Positions 1-9,103 of a stretch of 64,000 nucleotides of DNA are shown piece after piece. Each line of letters starts with the position of its first letter. Position 1 is the first letter of the stretch. This DNA is from Sva-07 sp963828415 (GTDB lineage: Bacteria; Actinomycetota; Acidimicrobiia; Acidimicrobiales; Ilumatobacteraceae). Below the pieces are notes generated by a model. That model had not been told where the DNA came from. It made no database searches and saw nothing but the letters and a program-made list of their open reading frames with translations. The position numbers and the translations under genes are program-made. The DNA lies in the NCBI GenBank assembly GCA_963828415.1, contig CAWHEI010000003.1, forward strand, positions 496,001 through 560,000, written 5' to 3'.

Positions 1-60
1 TCTCCAGCTGAGACCGACGCTTGCACCGGGGACCGTGCGCTGCGATAGCGGCGACCTCGG

Positions 61-554
61 TCATGGGAGGACTTCGTCCAACTCGAGTTCCGCGATGAAT
101 CCAGCGTCGTGGTGAGCGTCATACGGCGCGAGTACCAGTCGCCCGTTGACGGCCAGAACACGTGACTCGTCTGCCCGAACGTGTATCTGCAAGTCGCTTC
201 GTCACGACGGCGATCGAGGATGGCGGGTTTCCACTCCACGACAGCGGTTCCTCGAGCAGCAGTATGAGTTGGGTCGGGCCTCCGATCGGGTGGCCAAGGA
301 CTTCTACGCGCCGTTGTGAATCTCCGGACGCATCCCACGGCTCGACAACCGTCGAACGATCCGGAAAAAGCGCTTCACGGAAGCCTCGCAACGGTCACCG
401 CCGCCGTTCGGCCCCTGTACTCGCCGGAGCCAGGATGAGTCACATGGCGACCGCCTCATCGCCAGGTGCCCTCGCCCACTGCGCCGCCACCCACGCAACT
501 CGCAGACAATCCGACGAGCGCGAGCACGAACGGCAGCGTCAACTGCGGGTGCAT
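61..554 (-). pseudogene. broken lipoprotein-like gene
   Basis: The reading frame starts with ATG at 554 and gives a typical lipoprotein signal: a short hydrophobic stretch ending in the lipobox-like LSASC, then a Gly-rich start. It meets a stop at 456 after only 32 residues. Protein-like sequence then continues in other frames: one open from 391 to 119 (contains VEVLGHPIGGPTQL) and another ending in ELELDEVLP with a stop at 61. I infer one secreted protein of roughly 160 residues disrupted by at least two frameshifts. It begins inside the 3' end of the upstream membrane-protein gene (539-1204), as in an operon. No family recognised. The exact lesions are not resolved, and 1-60 holds nothing I can call. 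Confidence 0.35.
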
Positions 555-1204
555 CGTGGCCCTGGTGCGACGTAGCGATGGTCGGGGATTGTCGTCTGTT
601 GGTCCCGTCGCCATGCGTGGATCCACCAGTAGATCGTTCCAAGTAGAAGTAGGGAGCCAGCAGCGACGAGCGGCATCGACCATGAGCTTGCTTCCCTGAC
701 GATTCGTTCGCTCTCAACCGAGTGCTGTTGGCAGATCTCCACCACAATGCCGGTGCCTGGACGACACGAGCGCTCACCCATCGTGTACGAAGACGACGTT
801 GCCGCACCAATCGCGAACCGACCGAACATCGGGAACGCCGCAATACACAGCAGCCCCATTCGTCCGCGAAGCCGTTCAACCCGAACCAGAGGGGTGCCAA
901 CGACCGGGACCTCTCGGCCAGCGCTGGAGGCGGACCGCCATTGCAGCCAAGCCGTGCCGGCAGACGCCATAGTGGCCACGAGCGCAAGTGCGAGTGCAGC
1001 GTCCCAGACAGGAGGCGATACGAATCGTTGTGTCTCGATGCACAGCTCGATGTCGGCCTGATCGGGCGACGGTGCGCACGTACGCTCAACCGCACGCGGG
1101 CTCCAGAAGGCCAGCGCGAACACGGCCAGGGACGCCGCGAAGTACAACGCAACGACGAGCCCTCGAGAACGGCCATCACCCGTTGCACGCCCCGACGACA
1201 ACAC
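539..1204 (-). CDS. four-helix membrane protein of unknown function
   Basis: The 221-residue product has four hydrophobic segments: near residues 17-35, around 70-90 (WDAALALALVATMASAG), 115-135 (MGLLCIAAFPMFGRFA) and 175-195 (MPLVAAGSLLLLGTIYWW). Two loops predicted outside carry paired cysteines (CAPSP...ELCIE and SCRPGTG...EICQQH), which could form disulfides. I do not recognise the family. It overlaps the start of the broken lipoprotein gene downstream, so the two were probably co-transcribed. No clear ribosome binding site precedes the chosen ATG. The spacer 1205-1424 upstream shows no gene. Confidence 0.55.
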   Translation of the reverse strand: MLSSGRATGDGRSRGLVVALYFAASLAVFALAFWSPRAVERTCAPSPDQADIELCIETQRFVSPPVWDAALALALVATMASAGTAWLQWRSASSAGREVPVVGTPLVRVERLRGRMGLLCIAAFPMFGRFAIGAATSSSYTMGERSCRPGTGIVVEICQQHSVESERIVREASSWSMPLVAAGSLLLLGTIYWWIHAWRRDQQTTIPDHRYVAPGPRCTRS

Positions 1205-1424
1205 ATCTGACTTATCGGCAACGTACGGGCCGCGGTTGAACCGGCACCGCTACGACTGATTCGAATCCTCACCCTCAAAACGAGCCTTCGGCTGAACTGA
1301 ACCGAGCGATAATCGCGAGGCAAAATGCTGCGATCACCGACTGACTTCCGGCGAAGTCGGTCGCCTCTTCGGCCCAATGGGCCACCGCATAATCACTGGT
1401 TTGCGGGTCCGAGCTGACGTCCTC

Positions 1425-4400
1425 TCAGAAGTCGATTTCGATTCCGATCGACGACCGGGTCGGTGTCGACCGCGTCGTCGGTTGGAGTTCGAGTCCTTGT
1501 CGCTGTGCCCACTGGGTGAGCGGTGCGGCGAGTTGGTTGATGCCCGGTCGATCGCCGTGTTCGCCGAGCGTGGCGGCGATCTCGAGCCAGGGCGGTGTTG
1601 TCGAGGTTGCGACCGTCGGCCCAGTGCTTCCATTGGTCGAGGGCGTGGCAGAGGCGCCCGGCGTGGCGGGTGACGCTTTCGAGGTTGTTGAATTGGTCGA
1701 ACATCCGCCGGGTCGAGTCCATGCGGCGGTGGTCGTCGATGAGGTTGTGGAGTTCGTTGACCCGGCGCCGGGTCGGTGCCGCGAGTTCCTCGGCCCGGCT
1801 GAGTCGATCGGTGGCGACGGCGACGACGTCGGTGGCTGCGTCGACGTCGCGGCGAGCCGATCGGCGATGTATCCGACCGGCACGCCGCAGTTCACTTTCG
1901 GCATGGCGTAGTTCCGACTGTGCTTGGTTCACGATGCGTTCGGCGGTGGCAACCTGCTCGGCGAACGGTGCGTGTGCCTCCTGCGCCGCCGGCAGCTCTT
2001 GACGGGCCATCGCAACTCGCTCTCGGGCGGCGGCGCGCTCGGTGTTGCGTTCGTCGAGCCGTTGCTGTGCGATGCGCCAACCTTCTTCCGCCTCGTCGCG
2101 AATCTGGTCGAACCAGTCAGGTATCCGGACCCGCCGCTGCGGCACGCTGGCGGGGACGGTCGCTGCCAGGTTGCGGCGCTGCACCGTGGCGGGGATGTCG
2201 GCGCGGTCGGAGAACAGGACGGCTTCGAGCACGGCTCGTGCTTCCGCGAGGTCGTGGGTGTTGGTGACCACCAGGGCGAGGTTCTCGCGTTGACCGCGAG
2301 TCATCGCCATGTACAGGCCGCGTCTCGTCGTCGCGTTGGTGGCGAGGGTGAGGCTTCGTTCCGAGGTGTCGCCTTGTGCGCCGGGTTCGGTGGTCGCATA
2401 CGCGAGTTGCAGGTGCTGGCGGACGTAGTCACGCGGCAGGGTGATGGTGCCGTGTCCGTCGAGTCGGGTCACGGTCACATCACCCTCTTCGACAGTGTCG
2501 GTGGCGGTGACGGTCCAGCGTTCACGATTCCGAACCGGCTCACCCACCGAGGTGCGCAGGCGGCGTTCGTTGCGACGAGTCGCCACCACGTCACCGACCA
2601 TCACCCACGCATCGTCGACCTGGGCGAGAGTCGCTGGGTCGAGTTCGCCGGTGTCGAGGCGGCGTTGCTGGATGTGGTCGTTGATGACGTTGACGTGTTC
2701 GGTGCGGGTCGTGATGATCGACAACGACTCACCCTCGCTCCGACACTGCTGCCAGAGGTCGCCGATCGTGTCGAGATGCTCGGCGAACGTCCCCGCCCGA
2801 ATCCGGCCGTGCGCTGCGTAGGCGTCGAGTGCGGACGGGTTCCCGCGTCGCAACTCGAGTGACGCGGCCGCTTCCCACCGGTTCGTGAACCGGTGGAGAT
2901 GCTCCAACTCCACGGCCGGCCGGTGTCGCACAGCTCGAGGAACATGCCGCCCCGGCCGACGGCTTGGAGCTGGTGGGGGTCACCGACCAGGGCGAGTCGC
3001 CACTGACGTTGTTCGGCATGGGTGACGAGGCGTGACAGGTCGGAGGTGTTCAACATGCCGGCCTCGTCGACGATCACCGTCATGCCCGGCCCGGCATCCC
3101 ACCACGAGTCGTCGCTGTCTGGTCGGTCGAGTTCGTAGAGGAGCTTGGCAACCGTGTCAGCGATCATGCCGGTCTCGGTTTGCAGGACACGGGCCGCCTT
3201 CGCCGTGGGCGCCAACCCCATCACCGCCCGCTGCTGTCCGTGGAGGTCGGACACGGCGGCCTGCAACATGCGGGTCTTGCCCGCCCCCGCCGGCCCCACC
3301 ACCAACACCAACCGATCATCACCGGCAACCGCGCTCGCCGACGCGTACTGGCCGTCATCCAACGCGACATCGGTGATCGTGTCCGACGGCGCCGGGTCAT
3401 CGGATTGGGCGTCGAGCGCCCAGGTGAGGATGTGTTCTTCTTGGGTGAGGATGTGCTCGCTGGTGGCCTGGTTCGTGATCGGCTCGATCCACACCGACCG
3501 ACCATCCGAGCCCCGTCGCGCCGTGCGCGTCGCCGACCGGGTCCAAGTCGATACACGACTCCAGCACCGTGTTCACCGACGCGTCGAGTGCTGCCGCCCA
3601 GCTGGTCCCGTCGTGTCCGGGTTGCGGGGTCACGGTGTCGCAGATGGTGCGCAGCACGTCCATCCGATTCCACGTCGACTGCCGCGACGCCAACGACCCG
3701 ACCACCTCCGACACGTCGAGCGGCGACACCTGCAGCGGGTGCTGTCGCGCCGCATCGGAGATCGCAGAGGTGAGCGCGGCGGCGTCGATGCCGAGGCTGG
3801 CGGCTTCGCGTTGCCAGCGTGTCCGCAGATCCGGCACGCCGAGCCCGGTCTTCTTCGTACGGGTGTCGACGGCGGCTTCGCGTTCCATCGCCGCGTACTC
3901 GAACCCCGACGGGTCACGACCCTCACGGTCGAGGAAGTCGGCGAGCTTGTCACCCATCTCCACATCGATCTCGCGGGCCCGCTTCGAGAACTGATCGAGG
4001 AGCTCGGCGGGGACGCCGGCGATCTCGGCTTGGCCGTTCACGATCGGATCGAACACCACCCCGAACCGGGCCGTCACCTCGGCGCGCAGCACCGACTGAT
4101 ACAGGTAGCCGAAGGCTTGCTGATACTTCTTCAACGTCAACGCATCGAGCGCGTACCAGCGACCGTCGACGGTCTGGACCTTGGCGGAGATCACCACGTG
4201 GGTGTGCAACTGCGGATCATCGGCGCGGCTCGTCGACTGACGAAACACCCCCACCGTCAACCCACCGGTTTCCGGGTGCAGTCGGGAGCCGTTCGAGCGG
4301 ATCCGTGTCGTCGAGCCGTACTTCTCCACCATCGCCACGACCGCGTTGACGGCGACGTCGTGACACTCGGCAAACCCCTCGTCACCCGTCAGTGCCCACA

Positions 4401-4704
4401 GCACCGACAGCGACTTCGGTGCCGACAACGTGGCGTCATAGCCCGCCACCGCCTTGATCGTGTTCCCATGCCGGTCCACCCGATCGACCAGCGCCCGACC
4501 CAGCTGCATCCCGGTCGTCGGGTGATAACCCGACAGGAGCGCTTCGAGGGCTTCGGTCGTGACCTCGCCTGACAGGCCGAGTCCCGGGGCTTGGGACCCG
4601 GCCCACACGCCGGGCTGTTCGCCGTCGGCCTTCGTGAGGTAGCCGGTGTAGTAGGCAGCCGACACTCCCGCCCCCGACGCGTACAACGTCGTCACCCGGA
4701 TCAC
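1425..4704 (-). pseudogene. MobF/TrwC-type conjugative relaxase-helicase, three frameshifts
   Basis: The protein would be about 1090 residues: an N-terminal relaxase that nicks DNA at an origin of transfer, followed by an SF1 helicase. The relaxase half reads from a GTG at 4704 (VIRVTTLYASGAG), with the metal-binding three-histidine motif DPQLHTHVVIS. The helicase half has Walker A GPAGAGKT and Walker B-like VIVDEAGM. The frame changes three times: near 3500-3535 (between GLGWSV and WIEPIT), near 2915-2930 (after FLELCDTG) and near 1585-1600 (before LEIAATLGEHG, frame ending at 1425). A coiled region rich in Glu, Ala and Arg precedes the C-terminus. Three separate lesions in one gene suggest loss of transfer function; sequencing errors are the alternative. 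Relaxase identity is firm from the motifs. Confidence 0.85.
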
Positions 4705-5241
4705 GATCACTCCCACCAGCCCGCGGGCACCTGTCTGGAAATTGAAAGAAGGAGCGAAGCGACGAGACAGACACGGAGAGGACCTCAGACCTCGAGAGAG
4801 AGGGCGAGCTGGCCGGACGAGCGGCGGGCCGACGAGGGAGGAGCAGCAGCGGAGACGAGCAGACGAGAGGGCGGGGGGCTGCGACAGGCAGGCGAGCGAG
4901 AGGCAGTCGGCGGGAATCGCGAGGCGATACGAGCCGGCATCGAAGACGCCGGAATCGGAACGAGTTTGTACGGCGACGACCACGCCGAGATCGCTGAGGC
5001 GACGCACGGCACGAGCCACGGTGTCCTTGGCGAGACCGAGCGACGAAGCGAGCGAGCGGATCGACACCTCAGCGACGACGTGATCGTCGTCGCCCGTCGA
5101 GCCCTGCATCATCTCCTCGAGCACGGACCACGCCGTCGTGCCGACAGCGGCGCGCAGCTCGTTCGCCCGGGGACCGAGCACGACGGTCCGGCGGCTCGAG
5201 TCAGCGTGCAACAGAAGCTCCCTCGACGGGTGCCTCCGCAT
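4705..5241 (-). CDS. winged-HTH protein fused in frame to the relaxase
   Basis: The frame opens with ATG at 5241, inside the end of the excisionase-like gene. Residues 20-100 look like a winged helix-turn-helix (IRSLASSLGLAKDTVARAVRRL followed by LGVVVAVQ and YRLAIP), as in replication or transfer regulators placed ahead of actinobacterial relaxase genes. From about residue 105 the sequence becomes low-complexity, rich in Ser, Arg, Pro and Leu. There is no stop codon before the relaxase, so the frame runs straight into it; the boundary I give is the likely relaxase start. Whether translation makes a fusion or two proteins cannot be decided here. It probably regulates the element's transfer or excision. 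Confidence 0.55.
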
Positions 5242-5476
5242 CGCACAGCCGGACGACCCGGCCGGTCGTCACGAGTTCCATCAGCGCCCAGCGAGGAACC
5301 CGGTAGCACTCCTTGCTGAACTGGATCACCGGGAGGCCCGATATGCCGCCGGAATTCAGGTACTCATGAGCGAGTGCGTAGCCGAGCGTTCGACCGATGC
5401 GCAGGATCTTGGTGGCCTCGCGCATCGTGAGAAGTGGGTACTCCTCTGACTCAGCGAAGTCCTCCTGCGACGACAT
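5201..5476 (-). CDS. excisionase-like HTH DNA-binding protein
   Basis: This 91-residue protein has a MerR/excisionase-type helix-turn-helix: LLTMREATKILRIGRTLGYALAHEY, then a wing region with LPVIQFSKECYRVPRWAL. This layout is typical of 'helix-turn-helix domain' Xis partners of tyrosine integrases, which bend DNA for excision. It overlaps the next gene by about 40 bases. Immediately upstream (5551-5600) lies a run of decamer repeats that could be its binding sites. Function is assigned from fold resemblance and from the integrase at 6509-7612, so excision is inferred rather than shown. Confidence 0.65.
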   Translation of the reverse strand: MSSQEDFAESEEYPLLTMREATKILRIGRTLGYALAHEYLNSGGISGLPVIQFSKECYRVPRWALMELVTTGRVVRLCDAEAPVEGASVAR

Positions 5477-5550
5477 GGACCATCAGAAGTACACCCATGT
5501 CATTCACCCTGCAAGCCCTGTGTTTGTTGGGGTTCCGGACGATCCGGCAC

Positions 5551-5600
5551 CAGCGCACACCTGCGGATACTGGCGGACACCAGCGGACACCAGACGGACA
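5551..5600. repeat. five tandem 10-bp iteron-like repeats
   Basis: Five consecutive decamers, each a variant of nnGCGGACAC: cagcgcacac, ctgcggatac, tggcggacac, cagcggacac, cagacggaca. A 10-bp period puts each copy on the same face of the helix. They lie 75 bp upstream of the excisionase-like gene, in the place expected for an operator, an excisionase binding array or a transfer/replication origin. The remaining bases of the 5477-5723 gap show no other clear feature. Confidence 0.6.
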
Positions 5601-5723
5601 TTCCGCTGTGACCAACCTCACACCGGTTTGCCCGTCATCACTCGACGGACACGGTCGAGACCTCACCACGGGCGCCACCTTCTACGGCCGGGTGTTCGAC
5701 GTCGGTCAGCGGCGTTCGAGCGC

Positions 5724-5753
5724 TTGCAAGTCGGGGACGGGAACGCGCATACT
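5724..5753 (+). promoter_or_regulatory. promoter-like sequence for the small ORF
   Basis: TTGCAA at 5724-5729 and CATACT at 5748-5753 are separated by 18 bp, close to the consensus spacing of primary-sigma promoters. A stable hairpin (GCAGGGC, loop, GCCCTGC; 5762-5784) begins about 10 bp downstream, then a GGAGGA ribosome binding site and a GTG start at 5807. A second match, TTGCGA-17 bp-CATACT (5868-5896 region), lies inside that ORF and is also followed by a hairpin. Confidence 0.4.
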
Positions 5754-5806
5754 GGAACATGCGCAGGGCGTCTTGAGCCCTGCGAAGTAGAGCCTCGGAG
5801 GAGCCA

Positions 5807-5950
5807 GTGACACCACAGGGTGATCGTGGGAGCCGGGGATCATGCGTTCTTGCTCACGAAGATTGCTTGCGAATGGTCGCGGGGAGGCGCATACTTGAGA
5901 GTGCCTCGGGTGAGTACCCGCAGGAAGTGGACCCGGTTGCCTACCCGTAG
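5807..5950 (+). CDS. candidate 47-residue small protein
   Basis: A GTG codon at 5807 lies 6 bases after GGAGGA and opens 47 codons ending at TAG 5948-5950. The product starts VTPQGDRGS and ends EVDPVAYP; it has two cysteines and no membrane segment. A promoter-like sequence (5724-5753), a 5' leader hairpin (5762-5784) and a hairpin over its stop codon (5931-5965) frame it as a complete unit. It runs opposite to all neighbouring element genes. I recognise no family, and the signals could equally serve a noncoding RNA. Confidence 0.35.
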   Translation: MTPQGDRGSRGSCVLAHEDCLRMVAGRRILESASGEYPQEVDPVAYP

Positions 5951-5965
5951 GTAGGGGAGCCGGGT
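5931..5965. terminator. hairpin terminator between converging genes
   Basis: The arms ACCCGG..CCTACC and GGTAGG..CCGGGT enclose a four-base loop CGTA, with a small internal bulge. It sits 8 bases after the stop of the DUF3800-type gene (minus strand) and covers the stop of the small ORF (plus strand), so it could end both. No U-tract follows, as is common in high-GC actinobacteria. Confidence 0.5.
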
Positions 5966-5973
5966 TCTGCGCG

Positions 5974-6516
5974 TTACGGGGCAGTTTCCACCACGACGCG
6001 AACGACCGGTTCGATCAGATCTCGCCACTCTCCACCCGTTCCGACGGCCCAGGTCACCGCATCCGCGATCCAAAGCAGCGGCTCCTCCTTTGGCCGTCGG
6101 TGTTCAAAAACCAACCGAGGCTCTCGTGCCCGCTCCCGCTCGATGACGCTCACGTCTTCGCGATCGTCCTGTCGACTCTCGAGCACCAACCGACTCACTC
6201 CATCGGACTGCAGCCGACCGACGATCTCTCGAAGACAGGCGCTGCGAGCGTCGACCTCCTTGACTCCGTGAGCCGTGCGGCAGATGACGACAAACGACTG
6301 CACCGGAAGCGATGCGATGAGCTGCAAGATGTCCCTGCGTCGCTTCGGTGATTCTTTGGTGAAGTGCACACGCCGATTCGCGACCTTGATGTCGATCAGC
6401 GCTCGACGGACTGTCGTCAATGCACGTGCTTCGAGAAGTACGCAGCCGAGCAGATAGCGCTGCCCACGAATCGACTCATCGACGAACGCATCAGTCGGGG
6501 TGAACGATCTACTCAC
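5974..6516 (-). CDS. DUF3800-like RNase-H-fold protein
   Basis: About 180 residues. The start FVDES is the usual first acidic motif of DUF3800 proteins, and PLLWIADAVTWAV near the C-terminus matches their conserved aspartate helix; both are expected to be metal-binding in an RNase-H-like fold. The middle has CLREIVGRLQSDGVSRLVLESR. I chose GTG at 6516 because AGAGAGG precedes it by nine bases; its GTGAGTAG start overlaps the integrase stop, showing translational coupling. The family occurs often on mobile elements and in defence-rich loci, but its biochemistry is poorly defined, so a nuclease or defence role is only a possibility. Confidence 0.6.
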   Translation of the reverse strand: MSRSFTPTDAFVDESIRGQRYLLGCVLLEARALTTVRRALIDIKVANRRVHFTKESPKRRRDILQLIASLPVQSFVVICRTAHGVKEVDARSACLREIVGRLQSDGVSRLVLESRQDDREDVSVIERERAREPRLVFEHRRPKEEPLLWIADAVTWAVGTGGEWRDLIEPVVRVVVETAP

Positions 6517-7612
6517 CGACAACATCCTCTCTGAGCAGATCGCCGAGACCGGCGGCCAGTGCTTGGTCAGCGGCAGCGAAGGCGTGGGCATAGACGCGCA
6601 GTGTCATCGCCGGGTTGGAGTGACCGAGTCGACCGGCGACCGTTCGCACGTCGTGGCCCTGGCCGATCGAGACCGTCGCCGACCAGTGGCGCAGATCGTG
6701 GAGACGCCACTTCATGTCGATGCCCGACGCCTTGCGCGCCCGCGTCCACCACCAACCGATGTGATCGGGCGGCACGAGATCGGGGCCGACGCCGAACATC
6801 CACGGACCGTACGGCTCACGTTCTCGGCGCAGTGCCCAGATCGCGTTCAGGGTGTCGGGGTCGAGCGTGAGCCGGCGGGCGTTGCCGGTCTTGGTCGGCG
6901 CATCACGCAGCTCGCGCTGCTCACCGGGGTGGCGGATCACCTCGATCGCCGAGTCGATCGTGAGCATTCCGTCGTCGTCGACGTCGGTCCATCGCAGCGC
7001 GGCCAACTCCGCGCGGCGAGCGCCGGTCATCGCCGCGAGGCGCAGCGCCAACGCCGCCGCCGTATCGAACTCGCCCGCCGCCGCGATCACCGCCCGGACG
7101 TCATCGAGGGACATCACTCCCCTGGGCGGCTTCTTGGTGGTCTTGCGCTGTGCGAGCGCCGCCACGTTCTGGCTCGCCCACCCCCAACGCACCGCCTGGT
7201 TGAGCGCAGCGCTCAACGCACCGTGCTGGTTTCGGATGCCGGCATCCTGCAGCCCAGCGCGACGCAGGCGAGTGTGCCACCGTTCGACATCGGCGATCGA
7301 CAACTGTGCAATTGAGATCTCGGCGATCTTGTCCTGCTTGATCGAGCGCACCCGACTCTGCTGGTCGCGCGCCGACGACGGCGCCCACGTGTCGAGGTTC
7401 TGATCGATCCACGCATCGAGGACGTCGACCACCTTGCGGCCCGCGGCCGACGCGCTCCCCGGACCGACCTCCAACGAGGCGGCAAGACGCTGCGCGTCAC
7501 GCTTGCCGCCGCGGACCGTTCGCGAGATCTGCGTCGGGCGTCCGCGGGCGTCGGTGCCGGTGAATACCCGCACCTCCCACACCCCCGGCTTCTTCTCGCG
7601 CAGCGTCGCCAC
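6509..7612 (-). CDS. int: tyrosine site-specific integrase
   Basis: The 367-residue protein is a phage/ICE-type tyrosine recombinase that would integrate and excise the element. The N-terminus has an arm-binding-like region (KPGVWEVRVFTGTD), then a SAM-like core-binding domain (residues 60-150), and a C-terminal catalytic domain. Catalytic residues are visible in order: Arg in GARRAEL, His-x-x-Arg in HDLRHWSA, His in GRLGHSNP and the nucleophile Tyr in LRVYAHA. It is the outermost gene on the right of the element, next to chromosomal acyl-CoA dehydrogenase, so an attachment site probably lies within 7613-7720. No tRNA gene is visible there. Confidence 0.93.
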   Translation of the reverse strand: MATLREKKPGVWEVRVFTGTDARGRPTQISRTVRGGKRDAQRLAASLEVGPGSASAAGRKVVDVLDAWIDQNLDTWAPSSARDQQSRVRSIKQDKIAEISIAQLSIADVERWHTRLRRAGLQDAGIRNQHGALSAALNQAVRWGWASQNVAALAQRKTTKKPPRGVMSLDDVRAVIAAAGEFDTAAALALRLAAMTGARRAELAALRWTDVDDDGMLTIDSAIEVIRHPGEQRELRDAPTKTGNARRLTLDPDTLNAIWALRREREPYGPWMFGVGPDLVPPDHIGWWWTRARKASGIDMKWRLHDLRHWSATVSIGQGHDVRTVAGRLGHSNPAMTLRVYAHAFAAADQALAAGLGDLLREDVVGE

Positions 7613-7720
7613 ACCGACAACAATACGCCAGGGGTATCACACTCGCCAGGAAAACCCTAGGGATGATTGTAGGGATGGTCGAATTCCGTCAGCTCGGCGC
7701 CGAAGCGTCGAGCGACAGAA

Positions 7721-8932
7721 TCACTCGATACGCAGGCCCGATATCGCCCGGGAGATGACGAGCTGCTGGATCTCGCTGGTGCCTTCGAAGATCGTGTGGA
7801 TCTTCGCGTCACGATGCCAACGCTCGACGGGGTACTCGCGGGTGTAGCCGTAGCCGCCCAGGATCTGGATTGCTTCCTCGGTGACGCGCACGGCGGTCTC
7901 CGACGCCTTCCACTTCGACATCGAGCCTTCACCGTTCTTGAACTGCCCGTTCTTGGCGAGCCAGGCGGCACGCCAGATCAGGAGGCGGCTGGCATCGATC
8001 TCGGTGGCCATGTTGGCGAGCTTGAACGCGATCGCCTGGTTCATGATGATCGGCTTGCCGAACGCATGGCGTTCCTTGGCGTAGTCGAGCGCGTACTCGT
8101 AGGCGGCCCGAGCGACGCCGAGCGCCTGGGCGCCAACGGCGGGACGCGTGGCTTCGAAGGTGGCCATCGCCGGCTGCTTGCCGGTCGACACGTTCTCACG
8201 GGCACGGGCGAGCTTGGCGTCGAGCTTCTCCTTGCCGCCGAGCAGGCACGAGCCGGGCACCTTGACGTCGTCGAGGACGACCTCGGAGGTGTGGCTGGCG
8301 CGAATGCCGTGCTTCTTGTACTTCTGACCCATCGACAGGCCCGGGGTCTTCGGCGGCACGATGAAACTGGCCTGACCCTTCGACTTGAGTTCGGGGTCGA
8401 CGCTGGCGACCACCACGTGCACATCGGCGATGCCGCCGTTGGTGATCCACGCCTTGGTGCCGTTGAGGGTCCACTCGTCCTTGGCCTCGTCGTAGACGGC
8501 GCGGGTTCGCAGGCTCGACACGTCGGAGCCGGCGTCCGGCTCGCTCACGCAGAAGGCACCGAGCATGACGTTGTCGGCGGTGCCGTAACACTGAGGCACC
8601 CATTCCATGACCTGCTCCGGGGTGCCGTTGCCGGCGATACCTGCGGCGGCGAGGGCCGAACCCATGATCGCCATGCCGATACCGGCGTCGCCCCAGAACA
8701 GCTCCTCGATGGCGACCGGGAGGGTCAAACCGGTCGGATCACCCATCGCGCTGAGCAGGAACTCGAACCCGTACAGGCCGATCTGCGCGGCCTCCTGCAC
8801 GACGGGCCACGGGAACTCTTCACGTTCGTCCCACTCTTCCGCGACGGGGCGGATGACGCCCTCGGCGAAGTCGTGGACCCACTTCTGGATCTGCAACTGG
8901 TCTTCGTTGAGGTTGAGCGAGAAGTCCGACAT
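7721..8932 (-). CDS. acyl-CoA dehydrogenase
   Basis: The 403-residue flavoenzyme oxidises acyl-CoA to trans-2-enoyl-CoA in fatty-acid or branched-chain catabolism. Length and motifs fit the family: CVSEPDAGSDVSSL (FAD/substrate binding), WITNGGIADVHVV, and at the C-terminus YPVERWHRDAKI plus IFEGTSEIQQL, which contains the catalytic Glu position of most acyl-CoA dehydrogenases. Substrate range cannot be read from sequence. It stands alone, between the mobile element and a divergently placed sigma factor gene, and has palindromic operator-like sequence just upstream (8941-8979). Confidence 0.93.
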   Translation of the reverse strand: MSDFSLNLNEDQLQIQKWVHDFAEGVIRPVAEEWDEREEFPWPVVQEAAQIGLYGFEFLLSAMGDPTGLTLPVAIEELFWGDAGIGMAIMGSALAAAGIAGNGTPEQVMEWVPQCYGTADNVMLGAFCVSEPDAGSDVSSLRTRAVYDEAKDEWTLNGTKAWITNGGIADVHVVVASVDPELKSKGQASFIVPPKTPGLSMGQKYKKHGIRASHTSEVVLDDVKVPGSCLLGGKEKLDAKLARARENVSTGKQPAMATFEATRPAVGAQALGVARAAYEYALDYAKERHAFGKPIIMNQAIAFKLANMATEIDASRLLIWRAAWLAKNGQFKNGEGSMSKWKASETAVRVTEEAIQILGGYGYTREYPVERWHRDAKIHTIFEGTSEIQQLVISRAISGLRIE

Positions 8933-8940
8933 GCACCCAA

Positions 8941-8979
8941 GTTACCCACCGGTAACGACGATGTCTACCTGTCGGTAAC
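8941..8979. promoter_or_regulatory. operator-like palindromes upstream of acyl-CoA dehydrogenase
   Basis: GTTACC-CACC-GGTAAC (8941-8956) has perfect six-base arms and begins 9 bp before the start codon. A second, imperfect copy follows (CTACCTGTCGGTAAC, 8965-8979). Two TTACC/GGTAA half-site pairs about 23 bp apart are typical of TetR-family control of acyl-CoA dehydrogenase genes; the regulator itself is not in this window. Confidence 0.5.
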
Positions 8980-9103
8980 TTCGGGATTCCGCAACCAGAT
9001 CGAAACCTGCGTCACGAAGTAGCGTTCTGCCATGGGGGCCCGCCGCAGAAGAAGTTCCGGTTCATGGCCCAACCCGAGCAGCGAGCGGTGACGTGTCACC
9101 GAT

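Noticed and set aside
1245..1275. TTCGAATCC-like sequence resembling a tRNA T-loop near the left end of the mobile element
   Set aside because: The flanking bases do not pair as a T-stem and no acceptor or anticodon arm is present.
304..1377. 357-codon minus frame overlapping the membrane protein
   Set aside because: Arg/Ser-rich out-of-frame shadow; the 539-1204 frame has clear membrane helices.
5868..5896. Second TTGCGA/CATACT promoter
   Set aside because: It lies inside the candidate small ORF and no independent downstream gene exists; kept only as a note to that feature.
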